A stretch of 64,000 bases of DNA from Boudabousia marimammalium (GCF_001936115.1 NZ_MPDM01000001.1:210123-274122); one strand, 5' to 3'. Shown: positions 10,693-19,376, numbered from the stretch's first letter. Notes: generated by a model from the sequence alone, not told the origin. Made by a program: numbers and translations.

Positions 10693-12048
10693 ATGTTGGA
10701 TTTGTTAGTGAACTTGGAGTACACGCCAAGCACTTCGGCAATTACTCAGTACAGCTGGTATGACAAGCTGCTTTGGCCCTTCAAGTGGGTGATCGCTTGG
10801 GTAATGGTGATTATTCACCGTGGCCTAGAGTTCATCGGCGTTCCTTCGGGACCCGGCATTGGCTGGATTCTGACGATTATTTTGCTGACCATTGTGGTTC
10901 GTGCATCCATTTTCCCGCTGTTCACTAAGCAGATCCGGTCCCAGCGTGCCATGCAGATGCTGCAGCCGGAAATGAAGAAGATCCAGGCCCGGTATAAGGG
11001 CAAGAATGACACGGTTTCACGCCAGAATATGCAGGCTGAAACCATGGCTTTGTACAAGAAGCATGGAACTTCACCTTTCGCTTCCTGTCTGCCGCTGTTG
11101 GTGCAGATTCCGTTGATTGGTGCGCTCTTCCGCGTCTTGGCTGCGACTGCCGGTTTGGAAACCGGTGACTACCCCTTCCCGAATATTGGTGGTTTGGATA
11201 AGGCACAGTCGGTCGACATTAACCGAACCCAGTTGTTCGGCGCCTACATGGTGGAGACCTTCACTACCGCGCAGGACCTGCATTCTCAGATCATCATCGT
11301 GGTCATGATTATCATCATGGGTGGCACCCAGTTCTGGATGATGCGTCAGCTCACCATGAAGAATATGCCGGCTTCCGCTTTGGAAGGCCCGCAGGCGCAG
11401 ATGCAAAAGACCATGATGTACATGATGCCGCTGATGATTGTGGTCACCGGCTTCTTCTTCCAGGTTGGTTTGTTGATTTACATGTTGACCTCCAATATTT
11501 TTACCGTGGGACAGCAGGTTTGGGCGATTAACGCCATGCCCACCCCCGGCTCTGAGGCCTACCGTAAGTGGCACGCCAAGCAGCAGGCCAAGTACGACAA
11601 GTACCGTGGGCAGCTGATGGAAGAGTATGAGGCTAAAGAAAATGCCGCGGTAATGACTGATCCTGAGGCTGCGAAAGAGGTCCGTTTGGAGCGTGACCGT
11701 TTGCTGCGGGAAAAGCGTATCAAGTTGGGTTTGGAAGAAAAGCGTAAGGTCGAGGATGAAGCCGCTGAAGAAGCCGAATCGATCCGCATTCAGCCGACTC
11801 GTAAGACCCGCGCCCAGCGCAAAGCTGCACAGAGCAAGGGTGGTCAGCAGGCGAATTCTGAGCATGACGCGGATCAGGACGCGGATCAGGACGAGGATGG
11901 TCTGACGGCTGAAGAGATTGAGCGTCGCCGAGCTGAGCGCCGCGCTGCGCAGCGTGCCCGTAAGGCGCAGCTGCGTAAGGCAAAGCAGCAGGAGCGTCAG
12001 CGTCGCATCCGGGAACAGGGTAAACGTCCCGGAGACATGTCAAACTAG
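10693..12048 (+). CDS. yidC: Membrane protein insertase YidC/Oxa1 family
   Basis: This insertase places proteins into the cytoplasmic membrane, alone or with SecYEG. The first hydrophobic segment is near residues 28-45, a second is near 52-75 (IGWILTIILLTIVVRASIFP), and further ones lie at about 130-150, 200-215 and 245-280. The conserved positively charged groove Arg lies in VVRASIFP, and the loop after it (QIRSQRAMQMLQPEMKKIQ) is typical. The last 150 residues are a charged Lys/Arg/Glu tail, common in actinobacterial YidC, which can contact ribosomes. It has 451 residues and starts at an ATG. Confidence 0.95.
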   Translation: MLDLLVNLEYTPSTSAITQYSWYDKLLWPFKWVIAWVMVIIHRGLEFIGVPSGPGIGWILTIILLTIVVRASIFPLFTKQIRSQRAMQMLQPEMKKIQARYKGKNDTVSRQNMQAETMALYKKHGTSPFASCLPLLVQIPLIGALFRVLAATAGLETGDYPFPNIGGLDKAQSVDINRTQLFGAYMVETFTTAQDLHSQIIIVVMIIIMGGTQFWMMRQLTMKNMPASALEGPQAQMQKTMMYMMPLMIVVTGFFFQVGLLIYMLTSNIFTVGQQVWAINAMPTPGSEAYRKWHAKQQAKYDKYRGQLMEEYEAKENAAVMTDPEAAKEVRLERDRLLREKRIKLGLEEKRKVEDEAAEEAESIRIQPTRKTRAQRKAAQSKGGQQANSEHDADQDADQDEDGLTAEEIERRRAERRAAQRARKAQLRKAKQQERQRRIREQGKRPGDMSN

Positions 12049-12059
12049 ACTTAGATAGG

Positions 12060-12077
12060 TAAGCACTTCGGTGCTTA
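12060..12077 (+). other. UUCG-loop hairpin in the yidC-jag gap
   Basis: TAAGCAC-TTCG-GTGCTTA is a perfect 7-bp stem with a UUCG tetraloop between the yidC stop and the jag ribosome binding site. There is no T-run, so it is more likely an mRNA stability or processing element than a terminator. Confidence 0.5.
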
Positions 12078-12091
12078 GGGAAAGGAAAAAT

Positions 12092-12655
12092 ATGGCTAAG
12101 GAAGATGCTGAGCTGATTCAGCAGCTTGAAGACGAAGGCGATATTGCAGCTGACTACTTGGAAGAGCTGCTAGATATTGTGGGCCTAGGTGGAGAGTTTG
12201 AGATTGACGTGGAGCGTGATCGCGCCACGGTTGAGATCATTGATGAGGAAGAAGACCGCGAATTGCGTCGCCTCGTGGGTCGTGACGGTGAAGTTCTGGA
12301 TGCTTTGCAGGAGCTTACCCGTCTGGCCGTGCACGCTAAAACCGGTAACCGCTCCCGTTTGATGCTAGATATTGCGGGTCACCGTAAGTCTCAGCGTCTG
12401 CGTTTGGCTGCGATTGCCGAGGAAGGTGTGACTCGCGTGCAGGCCACCGGTGAGCCGGTGAAGCTCAGCCCGATGAACCCCTTCGAGCGTAAGGTGTGCC
12501 ATGATGTGGCTGCTGCTGCCGGTCTGGTCTCTGACTCTGAAGGTCGGGAGCCGAACCGTTATGTGGTGATCCACCCGGAGCGTCTAGAGGACGTTGCTGA
12601 GCAGGCTGAGGAAACCTTGGCTGCTGAGGATTTTTCTGAAGCTGCTGAAGAGTAA
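12092..12655 (+). CDS. jag: Jag/KhpB-type KH-R3H RNA-binding protein
   Basis: A protein of 187 residues with a KH-like domain (about 50-115: LVGRDGEVLDALQELTRLAV and NRSRLMLDIAGHR) and an R3H domain (about 130-175: LSPMNPFERKVCHDVAAAAG and RYVVIHPE). Jag/KhpB proteins bind RNA and affect cell division or envelope growth in Gram-positive bacteria. I take the ATG at 12092, preceded by AAAGGAAAAAT, rather than a start 21 bases upstream that falls in the hairpin. It sits between yidC and rsmG as in most actinobacteria. Confidence 0.92.
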   Translation: MAKEDAELIQQLEDEGDIAADYLEELLDIVGLGGEFEIDVERDRATVEIIDEEEDRELRRLVGRDGEVLDALQELTRLAVHAKTGNRSRLMLDIAGHRKSQRLRLAAIAEEGVTRVQATGEPVKLSPMNPFERKVCHDVAAAAGLVSDSEGREPNRYVVIHPERLEDVAEQAEETLAAEDFSEAAEE

Positions 12656-12658
12656 ATC

Positions 12659-13285
12659 TTGAGTGAGGTTGAGCAGCCCACTGAGGCGATGGCGGAGTTG
12701 TTCGATCTGCATTTTGGGCAGATCGAACATTTCGCCGGCATGCTTGCCGACGAGGGTGAGTTGCGGGGCCTGATTGGTCCGCGGGAGTTGCCACGTTTGT
12801 GGAGTCGCCACTTGGTGAATTCCGCTGCGGTGGTACCTTTCTTGCCGTCCACTGGGACGGTGGCTGATGTGGGTTCGGGTGCAGGTTTCCCTGGTATTGT
12901 GGTGGCTTGTTTGTGTCCTGATCTTGAGATTCATTTGATTGAACCGATGGAACGTCGGGTGAGTTGGCTATCTGAGGTCAGTGAAGAGCTGGGTTTGGAT
13001 AACGTGGTGATTCATCATCGGCGGGCTGAGGAGTTGCATCAGCGGGAGGCTTTCGATGCGGTGACCGCCCGGGCGGTGGCAGCAATGGATAAGTTGGCTC
13101 GTTTCACTGCTCCGTTGATTCGTCGAGGGGGCACCCTCGTCGCCCTTAAGGGAGCTAATGTGGATGCGGAACTGGAGAAGTCCAAGTACGTATTGAAGCG
13201 GCTGCATCTGGTTGAGGTTGAGGTCAATGAGGTCTCCTTGCCGGATTCTGAGTCAACCATGGTGGTGACTGCGCGTAAAGCGTAG
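12659..13285 (+). CDS. rsmG: 16S rRNA (guanine527-N7)-methyltransferase RsmG (GidB)
   Basis: RsmG methylates G527 of 16S rNA; its loss gives low-level streptomycin resistance in many bacteria. The SAM-binding motif is GTVADVGSGAGFPGIV (about residues 66-80), followed by the acidic strand HLIEPMERR and the VTARAVAAMDKL block. The frame opens with a TTG at 12659, three bases after the jag stop, with a weak ribosome binding site. An ATG ten codons later is an alternative. The length of 208 residues is normal. It is followed by two stem-loops and then parA. Confidence 0.94.
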   Translation: MSEVEQPTEAMAELFDLHFGQIEHFAGMLADEGELRGLIGPRELPRLWSRHLVNSAAVVPFLPSTGTVADVGSGAGFPGIVVACLCPDLEIHLIEPMERRVSWLSEVSEELGLDNVVIHHRRAEELHQREAFDAVTARAVAAMDKLARFTAPLIRRGGTLVALKGANVDAELEKSKYVLKRLHLVEVEVNEVSLPDSESTMVVTARKA

Positions 13286-13328
13286 CGGTCACAATCTGCT
13301 GACCGGTCAGTTAGACTGGAATTCTTGG

Positions 13329-13365
13329 GCCCCTCATGGGGCTGAGGTGGGTGCTTTGGGCACCC
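13329..13365 (+). other. Two adjacent stem-loops between rsmG and parA
   Basis: GCCCC-TCAT-GGGGC at 13329-13342 is followed by GGGTGC-TTTGG-GCACCC at 13349-13365. Both are perfect short stems in the 5' leader of parA or the 3' end of rsmG. Neither is followed by a T-run. They may attenuate or insulate parAB transcription. Confidence 0.4.
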
Positions 13366-13387
13366 CGATACGACTGAGGTGAATGGA

Positions 13388-14266
13388 ATGTCGGAGGAAA
13401 CTCCTTTAGCGTCTGCTCTGGTGCGTAATGCCCAGGAGCTGCATGAGCTGGATCAGGTTATCTATCCGCGTCCCCCTCAGCCGGTGGTGTTGACTTTCGC
13501 TAATCAAAAAGGTGGCGTCGGTAAGACGACCTCTGCGGTGAATGTGGCGGCTGCTTTAGCTTCGGCCGGTTTGAATGTTGTCCTGTTGGATATTGATCCG
13601 CAGGGTAATGCTTCTACTGCTTTGGGTGCGGTTCACCGTGAGGGCACTCCGTCGATGTATGAGGTGCTATTAGAGGGTGCCCACCTGGCGACTGTTCTCC
13701 AGCAGTGCCCTGATATTGAGCACCTATGGGTTTGCCCGGCAACTTTGGATCTCTCCGGCGCTGAGGTTGAACTGGTTGACGTTAATAATCGAGAATATCT
13801 GTTACAGCGGGCAATAACACGGTTCATTGCAGATAATGATTGGGTCGATTACATCGTCATTGACTGCCCTCCTTCGCTGGGTTTACTGACTTTGAATGCT
13901 TTTGTGGCGGGTCCGAATGTAGTGATTCCCATCCAGGCGGAATACTATGCTCTGGAAGGCCTGTCTTCTCTGCTTCGGGCAATCTCACGGATTCAGGCTG
14001 GTTTGAACCAGCAGTTGCAGGTCGCCGCAATTATGATCACCATGTTCGATTCGCGCACGAAACTCTCTTCTGAGGTAATGGCCGAGGTTGGGGAGCATTT
14101 CCCGAATCAACTGTTACGGACGCCGATTCCTCGCTCGGTGCGTTTGGCTGAAGCGCCCAGCTACTCCCAATCTGTGATTACTTATGATCCGCGTTCTACC
14201 GGTGCGCTTGCGTATCGTAGAGTAGCATTGGAATTAGCGCAACGATTCGCAGGTGGTGAAGGGTAA
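13388..14266 (+). CDS. parA: Chromosome partitioning ATPase ParA
   Basis: ParA (Soj) is a deviant-Walker ATPase that binds the nucleoid and moves ParB-parS complexes to segregate the chromosome. The deviant Walker A box is FANQKGGVGKTTSAVN (about residues 40-55), and the Walker A' and B regions are VLLDIDPQGNASTAL and YIVIDCPPSLGLLTLNA. I take the ATG at 13388 with GAGG 8 bases upstream; an in-frame GTG at 13379 is an alternative. It has 292 residues. Its stop overlaps the parB start by one base (TAATG), indicating coupled translation. Confidence 0.96.
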   Translation: MSEETPLASALVRNAQELHELDQVIYPRPPQPVVLTFANQKGGVGKTTSAVNVAAALASAGLNVVLLDIDPQGNASTALGAVHREGTPSMYEVLLEGAHLATVLQQCPDIEHLWVCPATLDLSGAEVELVDVNNREYLLQRAITRFIADNDWVDYIVIDCPPSLGLLTLNAFVAGPNVVIPIQAEYYALEGLSSLLRAISRIQAGLNQQLQVAAIMITMFDSRTKLSSEVMAEVGEHFPNQLLRTPIPRSVRLAEAPSYSQSVITYDPRSTGALAYRRVALELAQRFAGGEG

Positions 14267-15777
14267 TGAGTCAGAAAAAACGAGGAGGATTGGGTAGAGG
14301 CCTGTCAGCTCTAATTCCTGAATCTCAACGCGAGGAAGTTCCCACCAGTGCTGGCTCTCCCCTAGATGTATTCTTCTCCGGCAATGTTTCACGTGAAATA
14401 TTGAGCGGTCAGGACGAAATCACTGATAGTGTCACAAAGAATGCTGCCCAGCTTTCCCAAACCAAGGACGCTGCCCGATCGCTACTTTCAGCTCCCGCCA
14501 AGTCTCAGAAGCGGAGAACCAAGAAGAAGGCTACTGCTCCCAAGCCGGCTAAGGCCGGCACAAAGACTCCGCGTCCACAGGCCCATGATGAGCCTGTTAA
14601 GTCCGATAACCAGGCGGCAGCGGAGACAATTGTTTCACGTGAAACAATTGCCGAAAAAGCGGGTGAGAAAGGACAATACGGGCCCGTGTTGTACGGTATT
14701 TTGCCCGACTCAGAGGAAAGTGGGGAGATCGCATCGTCACAGTCTGCTCAAGGGTTACCAGACACTGAGACAGAAGCTGAAGCAGTTGAGCTAGCTCCGG
14801 TTCCTGGTGCCACCTTTGGTGAAATTCCCATCTGGGCGATTGTTGCTAATCGAGCGCAACCACGTACCGAGTTTTCTCAGCATGAGCTTAGTGAACTGGT
14901 GGATTCAATCTCCGAAGTCGGCGTATTACAGCCAATCGTGGTCCGTCCGTTGCCTGAGGCGGAACAGCAAGAGCTCTTTGACTCACGTTTGGCACAGGCT
15001 CGTAAGCGCGAGCTCTTTGCCTATCACAATGCTGATTCCTTAGTGAAAGAGATGGATGAGGCCGCCAGAGAGAACGGCGACCTCGAAAAACTCCTCTCGG
15101 TAGCCGATGTGAAGCGGATTGGCCCCCCTCGCTATGAGCTCATCATGGGTGAGCGGCGTCTGCGCGCGGCTCGACTGGCCGGCGTCAGCGCCATTCCAGC
15201 TATTGTCCGACGAACCGAAGATCAGGATGTGCTTCGCGATGCCTTGCTGGAAAACCTGCATCGCGTACAGCTCAACCCTATCGAAGAGGCAGCAGCTTAT
15301 CAGCAGCTTATGGATGACTTCTCTTGCACACAAGAAGTTCTTGCTAAGAAAGTGGCCCGTTCACGCCCGCAGATTGCCAATATGCTACGCCTGCTGCGTC
15401 TGCCCGGGTCGATTCAGAATAAGGTGGCAGCGGGCACTCTGAGCACAGGACATGCCCGTGCAATCTTGGGACTGTCGCGCACGGATGACCAAATCCATCT
15501 GGCAGAGCGGGTGATTAAGGAACAGCTTTCTGTCCGTGCGACTGAAAAAATTGCCGCACAGGGTAATCCTTTGGCCTCCCCGCACGCGAAGGCCACCCGG
15601 CCGCGTTCAGTGGAGCATCTACCTGAACAGATTGAAGCTTTTGCTACTAAGTTCGGGGATGCCTTGGATACAAGGGTCAATGTGCAAATGGGCAAGAAGA
15701 AATGCAAGATCGTCATCGAGGCAGCTGACTACGCTGACTTGGAACGGCTCATTCAAATACTAGAGGCTCAGAACTGA
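14266..15777 (+). CDS. parB: Chromosome partitioning protein ParB (with insertions)
   Basis: ParB (Spo0J) binds parS, spreads as a CTP-dependent clamp and stimulates ParA. After the usual start RGGLGRGLSALIP there is a long Lys/Ala/Pro-rich region (about residues 40-180). The ParB/Srx CTPase domain follows: IWAIVANRAQPRT (about 188-200), GERRLRAARLAG near 295, and ENLHRVQLNPIEEA near 330. The HTH domain lies at about 345-395. It is 503 residues long, far above the usual 290-350. Part of the excess is an insertion of about 55 residues (232-286) between VVRPLPE and RYELIMGERR, inside the CTPase fold. Two parS sequences lie within the gene. Confidence 0.93.
   Translation: MSQKKRGGLGRGLSALIPESQREEVPTSAGSPLDVFFSGNVSREILSGQDEITDSVTKNAAQLSQTKDAARSLLSAPAKSQKRRTKKKATAPKPAKAGTKTPRPQAHDEPVKSDNQAAAETIVSRETIAEKAGEKGQYGPVLYGILPDSEESGEIASSQSAQGLPDTETEAEAVELAPVPGATFGEIPIWAIVANRAQPRTEFSQHELSELVDSISEVGVLQPIVVRPLPEAEQQELFDSRLAQARKRELFAYHNADSLVKEMDEAARENGDLEKLLSVADVKRIGPPRYELIMGERRLRAARLAGVSAIPAIVRRTEDQDVLRDALLENLHRVQLNPIEEAAAYQQLMDDFSCTQEVLAKKVARSRPQIANMLRLLRLPGSIQNKVAAGTLSTGHARAILGLSRTDDQIHLAERVIKEQLSVRATEKIAAQGNPLASPHAKATRPRSVEHLPEQIEAFATKFGDALDTRVNVQMGKKKCKIVIEAADYADLERLIQILEAQN
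14385..14400. promoter_or_regulatory. parS site inside parB (one mismatch)
   Basis: TGTTTCACGTGAAATA matches the parS palindrome TGTTTCACGTGAAACA at 15 of 16 positions. It encodes part of NVSREI in the disordered N-terminal region of ParB, where coding constraint is low. Confidence 0.85.
14631..14646. promoter_or_regulatory. parS site inside parB (perfect)
   Basis: A perfect 16-base parS palindrome, extended by flanking CAAT and ATTG so that the whole inverted repeat is longer. It encodes VSRET in the ParB linker. Confidence 0.95.
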
Positions 15778-15788
15778 GTTTCAGCAAT

Positions 15789-15804
15789 TGTTTCACGTGA
15801 AACA
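15789..15804. promoter_or_regulatory. parS site downstream of parB (perfect)
   Basis: A perfect parS palindrome 12 bases after the parB stop codon, again flanked by CAAT/ATTG-like bases. It lies about 6 kb from oriC, the expected distance for centromere sites. Confidence 0.95.
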
Positions 15805-15857
15805 ATGTGGATTCTACAGTGAAAGCTGCAGAATCAGACGAAGGAAAGGTATCCATT

Positions 15858-16115
15858 ATGGAAATCGTAGGTATGGTAATTTTTGGCGGCGTGATTGGAG
15901 CGCTGGCAAGGTTCTTTATGAAGGGTGACCAGAATATCGGCACCCTCTGGACTATTATTCTCGGCGTGGTCGGTGTAGCCCTGGGCAACTTTGTGCTGTC
16001 CCTATTCAGCTACCCGCTGGACACCCCCGGAATTGACTGGATGCGTTGGATTGTCTGCACAGTCTGCGCAGTGATTGCTATCTCCGTTTACCTAGGGATC
16101 AAGAACCGCAAGTAG
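15858..16115 (+). CDS. GlsB/YeaQ/YmgE-family stress-response membrane protein
   Basis: A hydrophobic protein of 85 residues with three transmembrane helices: MEIVGMVIFGGVIGALARF, a central segment IGTLWTIILGVVGVALGNFV, and WIVCTVCAVIAISVYLG. The first helix followed by a short basic loop and a Gly-rich second helix is the transglycosylase-associated (GlsB/YeaQ) pattern. Family members are small stress-induced membrane proteins of unclear mechanism. The ATG at 15858 follows AAGGAAAGG. The upstream in-frame extension overlaps parS and is unlikely to be translated. A strong hairpin terminator follows. Confidence 0.8.
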   Translation: MEIVGMVIFGGVIGALARFFMKGDQNIGTLWTIILGVVGVALGNFVLSLFSYPLDTPGIDWMRWIVCTVCAVIAISVYLGIKNRK

Positions 16116-16133
16116 ATAATCGGTTCTGAACTT

Positions 16134-16172
16134 GAAGGTGGGCACGCTCAAAGCGTGCCCACCTTCATTGTT
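16134..16172 (+). terminator. Strong hairpin terminator after GlsB-like gene
   Basis: A perfect 15-bp stem: GAAGGTGGGCACGCT at 16134-16148, loop CAA, and the complement at 16152-16166, followed by ATTGTTTG. It ends the rpmH-to-parB plus-strand block. Confidence 0.8.
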
Positions 16173-16381
16173 TGGAATAGCTTGTGAGATGCGCGAGACT
16201 GGTTACGACCTTCTTCCGGGTGTGAGATCTGCAGAAATCAAGCTTAATCGGTAAAGCTATGTAGCTGCGTTGGCGCCCAAGTTCAAAGAAGGAAGCAGTT
16301 ACGGGCGGCAGAGCCCACCACAACTAACCCATAGTAGCCGCGATGGTACACTTGCGGGAGGTTACGCAAAGGGTGGGCCTA

Positions 16382-16889
16382 ATGTTTGAAAACTTAGACC
16401 TCAGCGGCTTTTGGGACGAAAGTAACTACGCCAAGGCTGTCATTAGTGAGTATCTACTGATGAACTAATCCTCAGCATGAAGAGGGACTAGCCTACAAAC
16501 TACTACAGTCATACATCAGGCTAATGAGACAGCAAAATGGTGGCGTGCCAATTCGTACCTGTCAGCGGACAGACAGACCTACCTCCTGCGCGGAAGGCCA
16601 TGTGACTATTACGACGATCTTTGGAATTGGACGGGAGAAAAGCGAATCGCTTTGCGGGAAACTGTGTAGCCGATTCATGATATAGGAATGGGGTTATTCC
16701 CCAATTGGGGTAGCTATCTGTGACTGCCCCAGCGATGGTCACGACATGATGTTCCTAGACTACCGCGAGTGTGGCCCGCAAGGGGAAACCAAAGTGGTGC
16801 ATATCGATTAAGAATGTGATTATCGAATCACTCCGGTGGCAGATGATTTTGAGAGTTCCATCCTCGGTCTCTATGAAGAGGAGTACTGA
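16382..16889 (+). pseudogene. Degraded SMI1/KNR4-family immunity-type gene
   Basis: An ATG at 16382 opens with MFENLDLSGFWDESNYA, which matches the start of bacterial SMI1/KNR4 proteins, but stops after 28 codons. Further family-like segments follow in shifting frames: MRQQNGGVPIRT near 16522, then FGIGREKSESLCGK near 16620. A late segment reads [33 protein letters not shown] and FESSILGLYEEEY up to the TGA at 16887. That last stretch is interrupted by in-frame TAG and TAA codons. The total span (about 169 codons) equals an intact family member. SMI1/KNR4 proteins act as immunity proteins in polymorphic toxin systems, but no toxin gene is visible beside this one. It is clearly non-functional. 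Confidence 0.8.
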
Positions 16890-16906
16890 CCAGTCGCAAT
16901 CGCGAT

Positions 16907-16922
16907 TGTTTCACGTGAAACA
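16907..16922. promoter_or_regulatory. parS site near ddl (perfect)
   Basis: A perfect TGTTTCACGTGAAACA palindrome within a longer inverted repeat (CGATTG...CAATCG). It is about 1.1 kb beyond the previous site, just past the decayed SMI1 gene and downstream of the ddl stop codon. Confidence 0.95.
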
Positions 16923-16957
16923 ATCGCTACTAGCGTTAGTAGATGACCTAGACTGAC

Positions 16958-17941
16958 TTACTCAACTTCGCTGAGTTTTGCCTCCACGACAGCTTTCAAC
17001 AGCTCCGGCATCGTGCTATCGTGTTTCGCTGCCTGCGGGAATAATGACATTTCAGTCATACCGGGGGAGACGTTGGAATCAATAAACCACGGAGTACCCT
17101 CGGCATCTAGTAGCAAATCAATCCGTGCAATATCACGCATGCGCAGGCTACGGCCACAAATTTCCGCCGCCTCCACGCAGGCCACATTCTCTGCTTCAGT
17201 CAACCGAGCCGGCGCGAAGAAGACAGATCGGCCAGCTGAATAACGTGCTTCAAAATCGTATGTACCTGTGTCAGTGTCAATCTCTACGGGGGAAAGCGCT
17301 TTCAAACCGTCACCTGTGTCAACCAAAGACACGGTGATTTCACGGCCCACTATGTACTTCTCGATCAAGGCACTGTCACTGTACGCAAAGGCTTCAACTA
17401 GCGCGGAGCGAAGCTCGTTGATTGAGTCTACGCGGGAAACACCCAAGGATGAGCCGCCATCAACCGGTTTCACAATCAGCGGGAAATGCATGCTCTGCGC
17501 CATCAGGTCCACTAGGCCATGCGCGCCAATCTGGCTGAATAGCGCGCGCGGCATCGTCACAGAATCGGGTGTGGCCACACCGGCATTACGCACAATCGAC
17601 TTTGCCAGCGGCTTCGAAGAAGCCATCCGGGCAGAATCCGCCGAGGAACCAACAAAGGGAATCTTCAGCATCTCTAGCAGACCCTGCAAGGAGCCATCCT
17701 CGCCAATCCCGCCATGCATCAGCGGCCAAACCAAAGCCGGTTTGAACTTTCGCAACTCATCAATCAGGGTTTGGTCAGGGTTCAAAGTAACGGTCTTAAA
17801 GCCGACACTACGCAGAGCTTTCGCCACATAGTGGGCGCTACGAATCGAAATATCGCGCTCATAGGTGACGCCACCGGCGATAATTGCGACCGTGACACCC
17901 TCGGACTCAGCCTTTGCGGTTACAACAGGTTCAGGGCTCAT
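16958..17941 (-). CDS. ddl: D-alanine--D-alanine ligase family protein
   Basis: An ATP-grasp enzyme joining two D-alanines for the peptidoglycan stem peptide. Visible motifs are AIIAGGVTYERDISIRSA near the N-terminus, WPLMHGGIGEDGSLQGLLE (about residues 74-92), FPLIVKPVDGGSSLGVS (about 155-171) and the C-terminal RIDLLLDAEGTPWFIDSNVSPGMTE. It has 327 residues from the ATG at 17941, which follows GGAG with 6 bases of spacing. The aminotransferase gene lies just upstream on the same strand with a 9-base gap. In many actinobacteria this pair sits beside parAB. A different D-Ala ligase elsewhere cannot be excluded. Confidence 0.88.
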   Translation of the reverse strand: MSPEPVVTAKAESEGVTVAIIAGGVTYERDISIRSAHYVAKALRSVGFKTVTLNPDQTLIDELRKFKPALVWPLMHGGIGEDGSLQGLLEMLKIPFVGSSADSARMASSKPLAKSIVRNAGVATPDSVTMPRALFSQIGAHGLVDLMAQSMHFPLIVKPVDGGSSLGVSRVDSINELRSALVEAFAYSDSALIEKYIVGREITVSLVDTGDGLKALSPVEIDTDTGTYDFEARYSAGRSVFFAPARLTEAENVACVEAAEICGRSLRMRDIARIDLLLDAEGTPWFIDSNVSPGMTEMSLFPQAAKHDSTMPELLKAVVEAKLSEVE

Positions 17942-17950
17942 CAAAAACTC

Positions 17951-19222
17951 CTAAGCTTCGTCATCGGAACTATGGAACATATCAATCAAGGCCTTTTCCC
18001 GGTTAACTACCCGGGCTAGGCGCCGCACACCCTCACGAATCTCTTCGGGCGGCGGGAAACAGTAAGACAAACGCAAATGATCACGTCCCTGACCATCAGC
18101 AAAGAAAGCGGTACCAGAAACATAGGCGACAAGGCCGGCAACAGCGCGCGGCAGCATCTCCTTCGCGTCCAAACCCTTGGGCAGTGTCACCCACGTGTAG
18201 AAACCACCCTGAGGGACCGTCCAACTACAGCTAGGCATGTACTCTTCTAAAGACTCCAGCATGGCGTCACGGCGAGCTTTATACATGCCGCGATACTGTT
18301 TCACCTGTCCCCACCAGTCAAAATCGCGCAGATAGGCGTGAATAGTCATCTGAGCCATCATCGAGGGCGACAAAACCGCAGACTCATTAGCCAGGACCAG
18401 TTTATCGCGGACCGCGTGCGGAGCCAATGCCCAACCCACCCGGTATCCGGGGGCAAACATCTTCGAAAACGAACCCAAGTAAACTACGCCGTCAGGATTC
18501 AAAGACTGCAGAGCGGGACGGGTCTGGCCATCAAAACCCAACAGACCATACGGGTTATCCTCCACAATCAAGACCCGTTCACGCTCACAGAGGTCAACGA
18601 TGGCGCGACGGCGCTCCATGGTTTGCGTAACACCGGCAGGATTATGGAAATTCGGAATCGTGTAAACGAACTTAACGGCTTTTCCTTCAGAGCGAGCCTG
18701 CTTAATGGCAGCTTCCAAAGCATCCGGAAGCAGACCATCCTGATCCATAGCAACATGCCGGATGTCGGCTAGATTATTAGCAAAAATGCCCAGAGAACCC
18801 AAATACGAGGGGGCCTCCACTAAGACAACGTCACCAGGGTTAATGAAAATCTGGGAAAGCAGATCAACGGCCTGCTGAGAGCCCGTCGTAATCACAACAT
18901 TCTCGTAATCGCCATCGATCTGCTCCAGTGCCATCACTTCACAGATCTTTTCCCGGAGGGGATCCCATCCTCGGCCTGCCCCATACTGGAGGGCCTGGGT
19001 GCCGTGCTCGCGCATGACCTGAGCGGTGGACTCAGCTAATGCCTCCAACGGAAGATCCTTGATATTGGGCATTCCGCCCGCCAAAGAAACCACTTCTGGG
19101 CGCGCCACTACGGCGAAAAGGGAACGGACTTCAGATTCACGTAGATGCTCAGCGCGCACAGAATACGTGTCCCACCAAGTATCTAGGCGACTACCGCCAG
19201 AAATATCCCCATGCAAAGGCAT
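17951..19222 (-). CDS. PLP-dependent aminotransferase, class I/II
   Basis: A fold-type I aminotransferase of 423 residues. It shows VSLAGGMPNIKDLP near the N-terminus, the cofactor region TTGSQQAVDLLSQ, IPNFHNPAGVTQT, the Asp of VEDNPYGLL and the catalytic Lys in YLGSFSKMFAPGYRVGW. It resembles the free-standing aminotransferase domain related to 2-aminoadipate/MocR-type enzymes. The natural substrate cannot be read. I start at the ATG at 19222, preceded by AGGAAGGACTGTA; an upstream in-frame start adds 21 residues without family similarity. It precedes ddl with a 9-base gap, so a role in cell-wall amino acids is possible but inferred. Confidence 0.85.
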   Translation of the reverse strand: MPLHGDISGGSRLDTWWDTYSVRAEHLRESEVRSLFAVVARPEVVSLAGGMPNIKDLPLEALAESTAQVMREHGTQALQYGAGRGWDPLREKICEVMALEQIDGDYENVVITTGSQQAVDLLSQIFINPGDVVLVEAPSYLGSLGIFANNLADIRHVAMDQDGLLPDALEAAIKQARSEGKAVKFVYTIPNFHNPAGVTQTMERRRAIVDLCERERVLIVEDNPYGLLGFDGQTRPALQSLNPDGVVYLGSFSKMFAPGYRVGWALAPHAVRDKLVLANESAVLSPSMMAQMTIHAYLRDFDWWGQVKQYRGMYKARRDAMLESLEEYMPSCSWTVPQGGFYTWVTLPKGLDAKEMLPRAVAGLVAYVSGTAFFADGQGRDHLRLSYCFPPPEEIREGVRRLARVVNREKALIDMFHSSDDEA

Positions 19223-19376
19223 TACAGTCCTTCCTGCGCGGGCGCTGAGAGGCACACTGGATGTGAATCCCAAAAGCGTCGGCACTTCAATAGATTCAGC
19301 ACTGAAATCCCCACGACTAGGAGACAGTGCTCACTTAATATTACGTCATGAGACTGTAAAAATGGTAATGCTGAAG

